Part shown: piece after piece, positions 14,239 to 22,892 of the stretch
How the letters are laid out: each line of letters starts with the position of its first letter
Position numbering within the stretch: position 1 is the first letter of the stretch
Source: Bacteroidota bacterium
Lineage (GTDB): Bacteria > Bacteroidota > Bacteroidia > Chitinophagales > Chitinophagaceae
Direction of reading: 5' to 3'
Assembly (NCBI GenBank): GCA_030706685.1
Contig: JAUZOA010000032.1
Coordinates: 1-51,819 of the forward strand
Length of the DNA: 51,819 nucleotides
Translations under genes and position numbers: made by a program
Notes under the pieces: model-generated
Seen by the model: the letters and a program-made list of their open reading frames with translations, nothing else
What the model was told of the DNA's origin: nothing
Databases searched by the model: none

Positions 14239-14875
14239 TAAAACTTTCCTGCCAGGGATCATACTGCTTCTCGCCGTATGCTTCCTGGGGTGCGCCTCCG
14301 CTGTGGCGCAAAATAATAATATTGATTACCGCATTTTGCGGGCGATCAGTCATTCAAGAACCGAAGCAAAAAACCATTTTTTTAAAGATGTTTCCGACGC
14401 TACCAGCTATGTGAATTATTCGTTACCGGCTGTTTTATTAATTACTGCGATGATTCGCCATAATAAAGCCGGGAAACAAAAAGCATTGACGATCCTGGAA
14501 AGCCAGTTGTTAACCGCCGCGTGTACCTGGGGCATCAAACATGTTTTTGACCGCCCGAGGCCTTCTGAAAATGACCCCAGCTTTGTGCCCGTTGTTTATG
14601 AATTAAGCGCATCCTTTCCATCGGGTCACACGGGTGAATCCTTCGCTACTGCCACCGCGATAAGCTTAGCTTACCCAAAATGGTATGTAATAATTCCTGC
14701 TTATGCCTGGGCGGCCACCGTTGGCTATTCAAGATTATATCTTGGCGTACATTATCCCAGCGATGTCCTTGGGGGCGCTGTCCTGGGAAGCGGTTGCGCA
14801 TTTCTTACCTATAAGATCAATCAATGGTGGCAAAGGAAACAATTAAAGAAAAAAGGCCAGGTGCAAAAGCCCTGA
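14183..14875 (+). CDS. PAP2-family phosphatase, membrane-associated
   Basis: The three PAP2 motifs are complete: KHVFDRPRP (KX6RP), FPSGHTG (PSGH) and SRLYLGVHYPSD (SRX5HX3D), the vanadate-dependent haloperoxidase/lipid phosphatase active site. There is an N-terminal hydrophobic segment (GIILLLAVCFLGCASAVAQ) that could be a signal or lipobox, and further hydrophobic helices. Likely substrates are lipid phosphates such as undecaprenyl-PP or phosphatidylglycerol-P, but this is inference. The start is unclear: ATG 14183 overlaps valS by 56 bases, while TTG 14228 overlaps it by 11. Translational coupling to valS is likely. Confidence 0.88.
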   Translation: MPKLKLKPLKKALPTLYHNKTFLPGIILLLAVCFLGCASAVAQNNNIDYRILRAISHSRTEAKNHFFKDVSDATSYVNYSLPAVLLITAMIRHNKAGKQKALTILESQLLTAACTWGIKHVFDRPRPSENDPSFVPVVYELSASFPSGHTGESFATATAISLAYPKWYVIIPAYAWAATVGYSRLYLGVHYPSDVLGGAVLGSGCAFLTYKINQWWQRKQLKKKGQVQKP

Positions 14876-14884
14876 GGTTTGATA

Positions 14885-14923
14885 TGCTAAAAGCTGACAG
14901 CTAATAGCTGTTAGCCATTAGCT
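14885..14923. repeat. AGCTAATAGCT stuttered hairpin
   Basis: AAGCTGACAGCTAATAGCTG followed by TTAGCCATTAGCTT lies between the convergent stops of the PAP2 gene and the 959-aa gene. The word family is the same as inside valS, 1.4 kb away. Confidence 0.75.
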
Positions 14924-14928
14924 TCACC

Positions 14929-17808
14929 TCATTTCGGCAAAATACTCACCGGCAATATAAATTCATACACTGTTCCTTTGGAATGGGTGTAGAAATCATT
15001 ATCCAATAAATGGCTGACCCTGAATCCAAAGGTCAGCGGGTATTGATTCCACCATTTGGTATCCACATAAATCTCGCCGCCAACACTTCGCTGGTCGGCT
15101 GTGGCTTTTTTATCCAGCGAAAACACGCGGGTGAAGTCGAAGAATACGTTACCTCTTATCCTTTGCAGGTAAAGAATATTGGCGATCCCGAAATCAGGAT
15201 ATACAATGGGAAAATGATAATTGCCCGATAACCGTTCCATGCGTGAGAAATAAGGCACATTGTATCCTCTTGAATAAGGAAAACGATTAGAAAACAGCGC
15301 ATTCAATGTATCCGTTTCCTGGAAAGCGGCTGTTATTACGAGGCTATGCGAAGGGAAAATTCCCGGCAGGTAGAAGGAACCTGTAACCAGCGGCTGCCAG
15401 CTTTTATAATTTGTTATAGCATGAAGGTAGCTGAAAGTGATAGCATATCCCAGTTTTGGATAGATATGCTGTGGCACCATCTCGGTTTGCTGTCCCACGG
15501 AAATAAAATGAGAAAGATAGCTGAAATGGAAATGTGTAAATAAGTCTTTATTTACGCCTTTATTAAAATCATTGCGATAAACATAACTGCTGCCAAAGTT
15601 CACCTGGTTAAATGTTTTTCCGCTGGCCCAGCTCAACGGTATGCTGAAGCCAACTCTTGAATTCAACTCGTCCCATTGCCGCAGCTTATTGCTTATTACC
15701 TGCTGGCGGTTGAAAGTATATTGTGTGCCGGTACTCAGGTAAGGGAACCATGCGCCATACGTAAAATTAAACCCGGCAGCATTGGTCTTATCATCTTTGT
15801 TGTAGAGATAATATATTTCCGTTTGTGTTGTATTCAGAATATTCTCGCCATATAATGAAAAAGTAAATTCGGGGTCCTCGTAATAAGGCCTCCAGCTATG
15901 AAAATTGAAAAACCCGGTTCCTTTGCTGTATTTACTGGCAACAAAATCCCTCGGGGGCGTATTCAATAGAACATCATGCACTTCCTGTTCGTGGCTCACC
16001 GGGAACTGCTCAATCATTTTACCGGCTACATCTTCACTGACGGGTGTCCATTGAATATCTTTTTCATCTGCCTGCTGCAGTTGATATCCTTCTGCTGTGA
16101 ATGCTGACCAGGTAATCTTTCCATTCGCAGCATTGACAAAATAATTTCCCAGCGGGCCATGACTGATTTTAAATAGCTTCTTATCACTCAACCGGAGAGC
16201 AAATACATCATCGTTGCCGCCATAGGAAGCCGTGAAATAGACAAGGTCGTTATCAACACAGGGAAAACCTGCTACATTATAAGATGCCGGTGTAAGCCGC
16301 TCAATATTCCCGGATGCAATATCCGCTCTTGCCAGCGCCGCTCGTCCATCCTTCAACCGGGCAACAAAAACAACCGATTTATCATCAATAAATTTTGGAT
16401 CAGTAAATAAGGCTATCTCCCCGGATTGAATTTCCTTGATTACAGTTCCGGTTGTCGCGTCCAGTATATGCAATGAGTTTTTGCCGTTAGTGCTTACCCG
16501 GACGGCTGCTATCTTCAAACCATCGGCAGAAATATCCGGTGTAAAGTATCTTGCTTTGGGAGAGACTTCATACTCCCCCATGAAATGGTGGGAAGCATCG
16601 TAGTGATAGCCTTTTTTGCCCCCGACAGTATGCTGTTCTTTTGTCTTCACATCCACTATCCTTATCACACTGTAATCCCTCCAGCCCCACCTGGGATCGG
16701 ACTCATAAGCGGCATATACAATTTTTCCATTACGGTAGGAAAACTGGTCATCCACCGCGATATCCCTCACCCGCAGCCGGTGTTCTCCATCATTATCTTT
16801 AATATAAAAAGCTGGGCGTCTGTTATAACTTGTCTTTAAATAAAGTAAGGAATCCGGGGATATCGAATAGGGAAATAAATAATTGGTAACCACATTTGTA
16901 TTGACTTTACTGATATTCCTTGCCATGGAATTCGGTACCCCCTTTTCTTTAGAGAGGGTTGGTGTGAGTCTTTTATAATATTCAAAGGCTTCACGATAAA
17001 AAGTTTTGTAATTAACACCGGCATGCGTTTTTACGGCCTTCTGAAATGGATAGAACAATCCTTTAAAAGCAGCCGCGTCTCTTGTCACCTTGCTCCAGAA
17101 ATCCAGGCCGTATTTTTCGCGGCCATAATTCACTAAAAGATATCCCAGGTAATAATGATTGGGCACATAATCCTTCAGGGATCCGTTCCGCAACTTCATC
17201 CATGAATATTTTTTCCCGGCCATCCATAGCGATGGATAAGCATCCAGGAAAAGCGGTACCCGGCCCCTTCCCTGGCTGGATAGTATCGTTTCATTGTATA
17301 CAGCATCTCCTTCATAGAACCAATCGGGGATCGAAGCATTGATCGCAAGCGAATAACCGTCATCCCCGAACAATATATACATCAGCTTGCTCAATCCTGT
17401 CCGGAAATTATTGAACTGTTGCACATGACGGTATTCATGTATGGCCAACTGATCCACCCAGGGGATCGTCCCTTCATCAAAATTATTAAGCGCAGGATTG
17501 ATAAAGAACTCACTCCGGTAAGGCCCAAGAGCTACATACGCATTGGCTATTGTCGTTTGGTTTTGTAATACAATATTGATCTTATAAAGCTTATCGCCGA
17601 GGGCCACCGGCTTGTTGGCCGCAAGGTAGTGGACTAATGACGCGGCTCTTTGCGCCTGGCTATCCAACCCAACGGGAAAAATAATCCTCGCAGTATCCGT
17701 ATTCAACTGTTTCCATTTTAAGGACGGGGGATTGCCACCGAAGCGCTGGCCAAATGACAGATAAGAAATGAAAAATAAGAAATAAGAAATGAATATCGCT
17801 TTCCGCAT
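14929..17808 (-). CDS. Exported three-part protein: HExxH protease-like domain, TolB-like propeller, outer-membrane barrel
   Basis: The 959-residue protein has a signal peptide (AIFISYFLFFISYLSFGQ). Residues about 30-280 contain HEYRH (124-128) and a downstream WFYEGDAVYNE with Glu166, the layout of a gluzincin-type (peptidase MA-like) metallopeptidase. Residues about 300-620 have TolB/WD40-like strands (DISADGLKIAAVRVST, NDDVFALRLSDKKLFKISHG). The last 330 residues are aromatic-rich alternating strands typical of a beta-barrel, such as GFNFTYGAWFPYLSTGTQYTF. I infer an outer-membrane protein carrying a periplasmic or surface protease. A repeat-like segment (LTPTLSKEKGVP) lies between the first two parts. 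The protease substrate is unknown. Confidence 0.8.
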   Translation of the reverse strand: MRKAIFISYFLFFISYLSFGQRFGGNPPSLKWKQLNTDTARIIFPVGLDSQAQRAASLVHYLAANKPVALGDKLYKINIVLQNQTTIANAYVALGPYRSEFFINPALNNFDEGTIPWVDQLAIHEYRHVQQFNNFRTGLSKLMYILFGDDGYSLAINASIPDWFYEGDAVYNETILSSQGRGRVPLFLDAYPSLWMAGKKYSWMKLRNGSLKDYVPNHYYLGYLLVNYGREKYGLDFWSKVTRDAAAFKGLFYPFQKAVKTHAGVNYKTFYREAFEYYKRLTPTLSKEKGVPNSMARNISKVNTNVVTNYLFPYSISPDSLLYLKTSYNRRPAFYIKDNDGEHRLRVRDIAVDDQFSYRNGKIVYAAYESDPRWGWRDYSVIRIVDVKTKEQHTVGGKKGYHYDASHHFMGEYEVSPKARYFTPDISADGLKIAAVRVSTNGKNSLHILDATTGTVIKEIQSGEIALFTDPKFIDDKSVVFVARLKDGRAALARADIASGNIERLTPASYNVAGFPCVDNDLVYFTASYGGNDDVFALRLSDKKLFKISHGPLGNYFVNAANGKITWSAFTAEGYQLQQADEKDIQWTPVSEDVAGKMIEQFPVSHEQEVHDVLLNTPPRDFVASKYSKGTGFFNFHSWRPYYEDPEFTFSLYGENILNTTQTEIYYLYNKDDKTNAAGFNFTYGAWFPYLSTGTQYTFNRQQVISNKLRQWDELNSRVGFSIPLSWASGKTFNQVNFGSSYVYRNDFNKGVNKDLFTHFHFSYLSHFISVGQQTEMVPQHIYPKLGYAITFSYLHAITNYKSWQPLVTGSFYLPGIFPSHSLVITAAFQETDTLNALFSNRFPYSRGYNVPYFSRMERLSGNYHFPIVYPDFGIANILYLQRIRGNVFFDFTRVFSLDKKATADQRSVGGEIYVDTKWWNQYPLTFGFRVSHLLDNDFYTHSKGTVYEFILPVSILPK
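16936..16972 (-). repeat. In-frame C/G-rich hairpin inside the 959-aa gene
   Basis: On the minus strand it reads CACCAACCCTCTCTAAAGAA followed by AAGGGGGTACC and encodes LTPTLSKEKGVP. It resembles the intergenic hairpin at 28966-29001 and the insert in cca. Confidence 0.5.
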
Positions 17809-17997
17809 CGTTAGGCTATTTTAGGGAAAGTTACGGAGGAAAATAATGTACTGATAAGATTAGCCGCAGGAATTCACAAAGCAGGTTGTATCCGTTCAGC
17901 ATCTTTCCGGCATTTAGTTCGTAGTTTTATAGGAGTTCGTTCCCGGAGCAACCGTTTGGCACAAGATTTTCGTCACACCTGTAATAAAAAGAACACG

Positions 17998-18396
17998 GTG
18001 AAAAAAAGGTTGTCATTGTTTATGTTAATCATAATTTCCATGGCCGGTCATTCACAAAAGATTGACAGCATTTGCTTCCATCTCTATACAGACAGCCTGA
18101 AGAAAGGGACTTACAATTATATAAATGTTGATGGTAAACTATCCAATGGCGCCTGGGAACCATTAACAGCAAAAGAAATTCAATTCACTTCTTCAGCCTG
18201 CATGTTTTCGAATAATGAGCTTATTATTCCTGCGGATTGCAAAGAAGAAAAAATTACTGTTAAAGCAGTTTTAAAAACAAACCCTGCCCTTGCCATCGAA
18301 AAGACAATCTGGATAAAAAAGAAACCCGACCCGGATATCTTACCCACTAAAGAAGAGATATTGAATGGAAAGCCCCGAAAAAATAAGCGAAAATAG
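17998..18396 (+). CDS. Secreted protein of unknown function, 132 aa
   Basis: The best start is GTG 17998 because it gives a clean signal peptide (MKKRLSLFMLIIISMAGHSQ); a TTG upstream adds a charged non-signal tail. The mature part is short and beta-like with two cysteines in CFHLYTD and SACMFSN plus ADCKEE. It has a motif reminiscent of the GldM C-terminal domain of gliding and T9SS proteins (NGAWEPLTAKEIQFTSSACMF, then ITVKAVLKTNPALAIEKTIWIKK, closely related in rhythm). The Lys-rich tail ends RKNKRK. I would not assign a function. It is monocistronic. Confidence 0.65.
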   Translation: MKKRLSLFMLIIISMAGHSQKIDSICFHLYTDSLKKGTYNYINVDGKLSNGAWEPLTAKEIQFTSSACMFSNNELIIPADCKEEKITVKAVLKTNPALAIEKTIWIKKKPDPDILPTKEEILNGKPRKNKRK

Positions 18397-18432
18397 AAGT
18401 ATAAAAAAGCTGTCTCCAAAAATGATTTTAGG

Positions 18433-18498
18433 GGGAAAAGACGGTCAAAAAAGATTAATGGCAAAATCAATACTTCTTGCCTTACCGTCTTCCCGGTA
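18433..18498. repeat. Hairpin repeat loosely related to the 90-bp family
   Basis: AAGACGGT and ACCGTCTTCCCGG bracket an AT-rich centre. The end CTTACCGTCTTCCCGG matches copy D and resembles copies A and B. It lies between the convergent 132-aa gene and the transaldolase gene and may stop transcription from both sides. Confidence 0.45.
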
Positions 18499-18540
18499 AT
18501 TAATTTTCTTTAAAACAGCCTTTATTAATCAGAAAATCAG

Positions 18541-19194
18541 TTAAGCCGATTTCTTCGCATCTTCCAGGAACTTGGCCAGGCCAATATCCGTCAATGGATG
18601 TTTGAGCAAGCCAAGAATAGAATCAAGGGGAGACGTACAGACATCAGCTCCGGCTTCCGCGCATTTAACAATATGCAATGAACTCCGGATAGAAGCTGCT
18701 AATATTTCTGTTTTGAATCCCTGGATAGAATAAATCTGCGCGATCTGGGAAATCAGTTCAACGCCGTCCCAGTTGCCATCATCGATACGGCCAATAAAAG
18801 GAGATACATATTTGGCGCCTGCCTTCGCTGCCAGTATCGCCTGCCCGGCAGAAAATACAAGAGTGCAGTTTGTTTTAATACCGTTATCCGTAAACCATTT
18901 CATCGCTTTCACACCGTCTTTGATCATCGGCACTTTTACAATAATGTTCGGGTGAATAGCGGCCAGTTTTTTCCCTTCTTCTACAATAGCCTTGAACTCA
19001 GTAGAAATGACTTCCGCGCTGACATCGCCATTCACAATTTCACAAATAGTTTTGTAATGATTCATCACAGCATCATGTCCTTTGATGCCTTCCTTGGCCA
19101 TCAATGAAGGATTGGTAGTAACGCCGTCAAGAATACCTAATTCATTGGCTTCTTTGATCTGCCCGAGATTGGCTGTGTCAATAAAAAACTTCAT
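18541..19194 (-). CDS. fsa: Transaldolase of the small FSA/TalC type
   Basis: The 217-residue length is that of fructose-6-phosphate aldolase-like transaldolases. MKFFIDTANLGQIKEANELG and GVTTNPSLMAKEG open the barrel. IIVKVPM holds the Schiff-base Lys87, and later strands TNCTLVFSAGQAILAAKAGA and SPFIGRIDD are diagnostic. It acts in the cytoplasm on sugar phosphates of the pentose phosphate pathway; the family members differ between transaldolase and FSA activity, which the sequence alone does not settle. The ATG at 19194 is the family start; the frame extends 39 codons upstream, but those codons read through repeat and SRP RNA DNA. Confidence 0.95.
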   Translation of the reverse strand: MKFFIDTANLGQIKEANELGILDGVTTNPSLMAKEGIKGHDAVMNHYKTICEIVNGDVSAEVISTEFKAIVEEGKKLAAIHPNIIVKVPMIKDGVKAMKWFTDNGIKTNCTLVFSAGQAILAAKAGAKYVSPFIGRIDDGNWDGVELISQIAQIYSIQGFKTEILAASIRSSLHIVKCAEAGADVCTSPLDSILGLLKHPLTDIGLAKFLEDAKKSA

Positions 19195-19249
19195 GCCGAA
19201 GACCCTTAAAGGGAATTTTAATGTAAAGAATATCCTGATGTATTTATAT

Positions 19250-19271
19250 CCCCCCTCAGGGGTCAGGGGGC
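19250..19271. repeat. C/G-rich palindromic word CCCCTCAGGGGTCAGGGG
   Basis: It lies between the transaldolase start and the SRP RNA 3' end. The same word occurs in modified form inside valS at 12167-12193. Confidence 0.6.
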
Positions 19272-19278
19272 AAAAAAA

Positions 19279-19375
19279 CGGCAGGCTGATTACATCGCAC
19301 CGCTCAACCACCTACTCTTGCTGCCTTCCGGCCCTGGGAGGGTTCAGCAGGAGCTGGTCGTGTAAGACCTGCCGG
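19279..19375 (-). ncRNA. ffs: Signal recognition particle RNA, small bacterial type
   Basis: On the minus strand the RNA has the invariant tip GGGCCGGAAGGCAGCAAG and long complementary ends (CCGGCAGG at the 5' end, CCTGCCG at the 3' end), then a run of seven T as terminator. The length is about 97 bases, close to 4.5S RNA. It pairs with Ffh to target nascent membrane and secreted proteins. A TACCTTTG box lies three bases upstream. Confidence 0.95.
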
Positions 19376-19378
19376 CGG

Positions 19379-19386
19379 CAAAGGTA
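19379..19386 (-). promoter_or_regulatory. TACCTTTG -7 box for SRP RNA
   Basis: This is a perfect TAnnTTTG match three bases from the 5' end of the SRP RNA helix. Confidence 0.75.
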
Positions 19387-19387
19387 A

Positions 19388-19485
19388 GGGTTTAAGCGTT
19401 AAGGGTTGAATCGTTCAAAGGTTTTTATAGCAGGTCATTTCACTAAAGAAGCCACATCATTAAATAACCTTTAAACGTTAAGCGT
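19388..19485. repeat. Stuttered hairpin of GTTTAAGCGTTAAGGG words
   Basis: GGGTTTAAGCGTTAAGGGTT (about 19388-19407) and a further GAATCGTTCAAAGG face the complementary AACCTTTAAACGTTAAGCG (about 19464-19482). It is a locus-specific word between the SRP RNA promoter and the stop of the T9SS plug gene. Confidence 0.65.
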
Positions 19486-19486
19486 A

Positions 19487-20758
19487 TCACCGGACTATTA
19501 AAGTGTTCAACTGCGCATACCCGATCAGTTCATCGGATCTTGCTCCAAAAGCTTTGTAGTAAACCAGTACAGTGTAGTTATTCTCTGTATTGTTGTAGTT
19601 GCCTTCTGTATTGCCAAAAGAAAAACGGTTACGGTCCTTTTCCCGGCTATCAACGGCTATATAAGAATAATTATAATAACCCTGTTTCAGGAAAAGAGTT
19701 CCTTCATAAACTCCTTTTTCCGGGTTGAATACCATTCGCGAAGCGTCGTCAGGCGAATAATTGGTAAGCTCACCAAACAGGTACAGGTCTTTCCCCGCAT
19801 ACGCCCTGTTGCCGGGGGGCACAAAAGTAAAATGAACGTAGCCATAATCGCTTTGCCAATCCGGGTTATTGCCATCCGAATTTTCAACGGTATATATCCC
19901 GTTCAGGTCCCGGTAATAGACATATATCTGTCCTCTTCTTTCAGCATCCGGTTTTACAAATATGTGCGTTTGTTTTGCGCTGTCACTTATTTTTTGTACC
20001 CTGTCACTCATCAGTTGCATGCTGCGCAGATCCACCCATCTCCACTCTCTCCCTCCCGGGAAGCTGGTGGCATCATCATTATATTCATAATAATTGCCGC
20101 GATAAATGCTGGGCCTGTCAACCGTGGCCGCAGTCAGCCATATATTATTTTGCAAAACAACCACTTTCAGATCCTGCGGCGATAATGTATTGATCTGGGA
20201 ATTGACCGTACTGATCACTATCCGTATCCGCTGATCGGTTCTTGATAATTCAACATTGAAAGGTTCCATCAATTGCGTAGCTATGGATACCCGGCTATCG
20301 GTTACGAGGAATCGTTTGGTAAAAAAAAGCTGGGATGTGTCATTATTCAGAAAAACCTTGAGCAGGTAGTTGCCGGACCGGGTAGGCACACAATTACGAT
20401 CGGGTAGTGTAGCGTCATAATGTGTATACCGGTCCAGGGAAATCGAGGAATAACGATAAGTAGTGATACGATTGCTTTGGAATCCGCGGATATAATCAAA
20501 AGGCTGCAGGTTAGAAGGCGACCAATCGGCATTGCAAAGCTGGTAAGTATAGTAATAGTTCTTTACGTCTGCATCCATATCATCAAAATGCAATTCCAAT
20601 TGATCCCCGCCATTAAGCGAAAGAACAGGATAACTGTATATATCACCCGATTTATATAATTTGACTGAGTGGATATTGGGCTGGTAAATATGATCAGGCA
20701 ACTGGGCATGTACGATCAGTGCTGGCAGCAATAAAAGAAGCAAAATGATTTTCTTCAT
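19487..20758 (-). CDS. DUF5103 protein, type IX secretion system plug
   Basis: The 423-residue protein has a signal peptide (KKIILLLLLLPALIVHAQ). It then shows the DUF5103 pattern: QPNIHSVKLYKSGDIYSYPV, NGGDQLELHFDDMDADVKNYYYTYQLCNADW split by short gaps, YIRGFQSNRI, PTRSGNYLLKVF, and a late LFGELTNYSPDDASRMVFNP. In Flavobacterium the homologous Plug protein sits in the periplasm and seals the SprA translocon, so it serves the T9SS that exports cargo such as the 985-aa protein near the right end. It is monocistronic, ending in a hairpin repeat. Confidence 0.88.
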   Translation of the reverse strand: MKKIILLLLLLPALIVHAQLPDHIYQPNIHSVKLYKSGDIYSYPVLSLNGGDQLELHFDDMDADVKNYYYTYQLCNADWSPSNLQPFDYIRGFQSNRITTYRYSSISLDRYTHYDATLPDRNCVPTRSGNYLLKVFLNNDTSQLFFTKRFLVTDSRVSIATQLMEPFNVELSRTDQRIRIVISTVNSQINTLSPQDLKVVVLQNNIWLTAATVDRPSIYRGNYYEYNDDATSFPGGREWRWVDLRSMQLMSDRVQKISDSAKQTHIFVKPDAERRGQIYVYYRDLNGIYTVENSDGNNPDWQSDYGYVHFTFVPPGNRAYAGKDLYLFGELTNYSPDDASRMVFNPEKGVYEGTLFLKQGYYNYSYIAVDSREKDRNRFSFGNTEGNYNNTENNYTVLVYYKAFGARSDELIGYAQLNTLIVR

Positions 20759-20834
20759 CTGGCCGGGTTTGTTCTATATTCTATGCAATATGCGAAAATT
20801 GGTTAAAAAAACAGGCAAAATGTTTTAAGCGGCT

Positions 20835-20842
20835 TATTTTTG
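20835..20842 (+). promoter_or_regulatory. TATTTTTG -7 box for the LolC/E-like gene
   Basis: A perfect TAnnTTTG box lies 40 bases before the probable TTG start. Confidence 0.55.
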
Positions 20843-20882
20843 TCCGCAAGACTCCACTAAAGGAGAAGACAAACAATTCAAT

Positions 20883-22145
20883 TTGAAGGTTGCAGGCTTT
20901 ATAGCAAATCGTATCGCATTTAACCAGCAAAAGTCTTTTTCCAGGTTCATCATACGCTTATCCATCGTAGCCACTGTGATTAGCGTGGCAGTAATGATCA
21001 TTACGCTGGCTTTTGCCGATGGCTTCCAGGAAACAGTGAGCCAGAAAGTATTCAGCTTCTGGGGGCATATACATGTGCAGGATAAACAACCTTACAAATC
21101 AATCATTGCCCAGGAATCGTCCATAACCAAAAACGATACTCTCGCTGACGAAATCAAAAAAAATCCCCGGGTAGAAAGCATCCATCCTTTTGCGACAAAG
21201 TACGCCATGCTAAAAACAAAAGATGAAATCGAAGGTGTATTGGTAAAAGGCCTCGACAGTACTTACAATTTTGATCATATCCGCCGGTTTATCCAGCAGG
21301 GCAGGCCGATACGGTTCAATGACAGTACCTATAGCCGGGAGATCATGCTTTCCGCATATACCGCCGGGCAACTGCATTTAAAAGTCAACGACAAAATATT
21401 AATCTATTTCATCAAAGTGGATAGTTCCGGTGACAGTAAAATACGACCCGATAAGCTGACTGTCTGTGGCATTTATAAAACCGGTATTGATGAATATGAC
21501 AGGACATTCGCTATTGGTGATCTGAAACTGATACAACGTCTCAATGCCGACAGCAGCAACAAGAATTGGAGAAATGATATCGGCGGTTACGAGATATTCC
21601 TGAAAGATTATAAAAAGATTGATGAGGTGGCGGATGAGATATACAGCATGGAAGACTTCCCGCTTACCTGGGATACACGCAGCGTAAAGGATATCTCACC
21701 TAATATTTTTGACTGGCTCAACATGCAGGATGTGACCCGCAATGTACTGATCGGCTTCATGATTCTTGTAGCGGTTATCAATCTTATCACCTGCCTGATC
21801 ATTTTAGTACTGGAAAGGATCAGGATGATAGGCATTTTAAAATCCCTTGGCGCCAGCGACTGGACGGTACAGGAAATATTCCTTCGTCATTCCGTTTTTA
21901 TTACCCTTACCGGGATCATTACCGGCGCTGCATTTGCTATCGGGTTTCTTTACCTGCAAAAAGAAACCGGTTTTATCAAATTAAAAGAAGAGGCCTATTA
22001 TGTAAGCGAAGCGGCTGTAAAGATCGTCTGGTGGCAGGTGGGCGCTATTTGTGCGGGTACTCTGCTGGTTTGTTTTTTAGTATTGATGATCCCTTCGATA
22101 TTAGTAAGAAAGATACAACCGGTGAAGGCGATACACTTCAGGTAA
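20883..22145 (+). CDS. ABC transporter permease, LolC/LolE-like (FtsX family)
   Basis: The 420-residue protein starts at TTG (KVAGFIANRIAFNQQKSFSR). The first membrane helix is at about 25-45 (SIVATVISVAVMIITLAF), a long periplasmic MacB-like domain follows, and three more helices occupy about 280-415 (NVLIGFMILVAVINLITCLIILV; FITLTGIITGAAFAIGFLYL; GAICAGTLLVCFLVLMI). The FtsX core ERIRMIGILKSLGASDW is clear. LolC/E subunits extract lipoproteins from the inner membrane; the ATPase partner (LolD) is not in the window. It overlaps the convergent methyltransferase gene by 8 bases. MacB-type export is an alternative reading. Confidence 0.88.
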   Translation: MKVAGFIANRIAFNQQKSFSRFIIRLSIVATVISVAVMIITLAFADGFQETVSQKVFSFWGHIHVQDKQPYKSIIAQESSITKNDTLADEIKKNPRVESIHPFATKYAMLKTKDEIEGVLVKGLDSTYNFDHIRRFIQQGRPIRFNDSTYSREIMLSAYTAGQLHLKVNDKILIYFIKVDSSGDSKIRPDKLTVCGIYKTGIDEYDRTFAIGDLKLIQRLNADSSNKNWRNDIGGYEIFLKDYKKIDEVADEIYSMEDFPLTWDTRSVKDISPNIFDWLNMQDVTRNVLIGFMILVAVINLITCLIILVLERIRMIGILKSLGASDWTVQEIFLRHSVFITLTGIITGAAFAIGFLYLQKETGFIKLKEEAYYVSEAAVKIVWWQVGAICAGTLLVCFLVLMIPSILVRKIQPVKAIHFR

Positions 22146-22875
22146 GCAGGTGAGATAATACAATCCCTGCTGCTACTCCTGCATTCAATGACTCCGCCTG
22201 CCCTTTTCCGGGAATCGTTATTTTTTCGTTGGCCAACGCAATTATTTCTTCATGAATACCTTTGGATTCATTGCCCAGGACAATCAATCCTTCTTTCAGC
22301 GGATTCATTTTCGTTACATCTTTTCCTTCCAGCATCGTGACATAAATACCAATATCCTTCTGCTGCTTTAGCCAGGAAACAATATCCGTATAAAAAACTT
22401 TTACTCTTGCCAGGCTGCCCATGGTTGCCTGTACTGTTTTGGGATTGTACAGATCCGCGCAATCAGTACTGCAAATGAGCTGTTCAATACCAAACCAATC
22501 GGCGACACGGATGATTGTACCGAAATTACCCGGATCCTGGATAGTATCCAGCGCCAGCGAAATTTTCCCTTTTACAACGATATCTTTTTCAGCATCGAAT
22601 TTTTTAACCACAGCAACTACCTGGTGAGGGGATTTTAATTGGGATAATCTCTCCAATTCTTCATCGCTTACTTCTGTGAAAACTTGCTTTTGCGCATGAT
22701 CGCTGTTATCTTTTAGCCATTCTTTAACAGCGTATACTTCCTTTACATATCGTGGCACCGATCGCAATAATTCCCCGACGATTTTCGGGCCTTCCGCAAT
22801 GAACAAGCCTTCCGTATCCCTGTGTTTTTTCTGGCCTAAACTTTGAATATATTTGATCTTCGGTTTACTAAGCAT
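22138..22875 (-). CDS. SpoU/TrmH-family RNA 2'-O-methyltransferase
   Basis: The 245-residue protein has a SpoU_sub_bind N-domain (KIKYIQSLGQKKHRDTEG, then FIAEGPKIVGELL) and a SPOUT catalytic domain. That domain has motif 1 IQDPGNFGTIIRVADWFG, then VLGNESKGI and IPGKGQAESLNAGVAAGIVL, the knot region that binds S-adenosylmethionine. It should methylate a ribose in rRNA or tRNA; RlmB-like or TrmH-like targets cannot be separated by eye. It diverges from tamL (17 bases apart) and converges with the LolC/E-like gene (8-base overlap). Confidence 0.92.
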   Translation of the reverse strand: MLSKPKIKYIQSLGQKKHRDTEGLFIAEGPKIVGELLRSVPRYVKEVYAVKEWLKDNSDHAQKQVFTEVSDEELERLSQLKSPHQVVAVVKKFDAEKDIVVKGKISLALDTIQDPGNFGTIIRVADWFGIEQLICSTDCADLYNPKTVQATMGSLARVKVFYTDIVSWLKQQKDIGIYVTMLEGKDVTKMNPLKEGLIVLGNESKGIHEEIIALANEKITIPGKGQAESLNAGVAAGIVLSHLLT

Positions 22876-22892
22876 CTTTTGTTTAATTAATT

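Noticed and set aside
18405-18535. An IS or MITE with AGCTGTCTC-type ends
   Set aside because: AAAGCTGTCTCC and AAAACAGCCTTT are only weakly complementary and no target duplication is seen; only the inner hairpin is reported.
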